Positions 47,845 to 47,895 of a DNA stretch of 47,895 nt are shown here, in pieces (within the stretch, counting starts at the first letter, position 1; each line of letters begins with the position of its first letter). The stretch is from an uncultured Bacteroidales bacterium (lineage in GTDB: Bacteria; Bacteroidota; Bacteroidia; Bacteroidales; F082), in the NCBI GenBank assembly GCA_937906455.1, contig CALCYT010000013.1, positions 1 through 47,895 of the forward strand, read 5' to 3'. The position numbers and the translations under genes are program-made. The notes beneath the pieces are model-generated. The model made no database searches, was not told the DNA's origin, and worked only from the letters and a program-made list of their open reading frames with translations.

Positions 47845-47895
<51 letters not shown>

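Overview
The window comes from the chromosome of a member of the Bacteroidales (phylum Bacteroidota), probably one that grows on protein. Evidence for this: nearly every promoter I can place carries the Bacteroidetes -7 box TAnnTTTG; four large secreted proteins end in type IX secretion (T9SS) C-terminal sorting domains with the YPNP motif; there are gingipain-type peptidases, Bacteroidetes-type family members (CstA short form, THUMP-like methyltransferase, YgiQ, DUF4143 ATPase) and no useful Shine-Dalgarno sites except the one inside prfB. Most genes are ordinary in composition. The stretch from about 20.5 to 24 kb and the restriction locus (29.3-33.0 kb) are more AT-rich and look acquired.

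Layout. 1-53 holds the start of an AAA-ATPase-like gene that runs off the left edge. 277-11883 (minus) is a metallo-beta-lactamase-fold hydrolase followed upstream by three consecutive gingipain-family C25 cysteine peptidases: two Rgp-like and one Kgp-like. 12012-15228 (minus) carries an S41 processing peptidase, the tRNA threonylcarbamoyl synthase TsaC and a family 9 glycosyltransferase. 15478-16158 is a DUF308 membrane protein. 16282-19158 is hisS-hutH. 19298-20497 is a DUF4143 ATPase with a repeated control region. 20728-21945 is a strong promoter, a long structured leader and a lipoprotein. 22059-23773 is a scrap yard: a 36-bp perfect palindrome, a deleted MULE-type transposase, a deleted IS256-family element, and a ParE-type toxin whose last codons are supplied by the IS end, with its small antitoxin. 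Then come a Fic protein (23958-25028), and prfB-cstA-methyltransferase (25136-28933), with prfB showing the classic +1 frameshift.

29304-32997 is a DpnII-like GATC restriction-modification operon with two methyltransferases, the DpnII-type endonuclease and an additional PD-(D/E)XK nuclease. After recX and a YdcF-like gene come YgiQ, a nucleosidase and an M20 amidohydrolase (34277-37872, minus). 37977-39740 is an OadA-like carboxyltransferase whose biotinyl domain lacks the lysine. 39823-42144 is an Omp28/thioredoxin-like T9SS protein. 42258-43547 resembles cysteate synthase rather than threonine synthase, which would fit sulfonolipid synthesis. 43709-46209 holds two tandem exported papain-like (C1, bleomycin-hydrolase type) peptidases, followed by a CYTH protein, a YitT protein and two tRNAs (Leu-TAA and, cut by the edge, Gly-GCC).

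How it fits together: gingipain-like endopeptidases outside the cell, two exported C1 peptidases, an M20 amidohydrolase, a CstA-type transporter and histidine ammonia-lyase together suggest extracellular protein breakdown followed by peptide and amino-acid use. The most unusual things are the side-by-side Rgp/Kgp set, the cysteate synthase, the four-gene GATC locus, the structured leader at 20.8 kb, the chimeric toxin, and 7-bp tandem tracts that repeatedly contain or abut gene stop codons. All family assignments come from reading motifs and from memory of family sequences; no database search was run.
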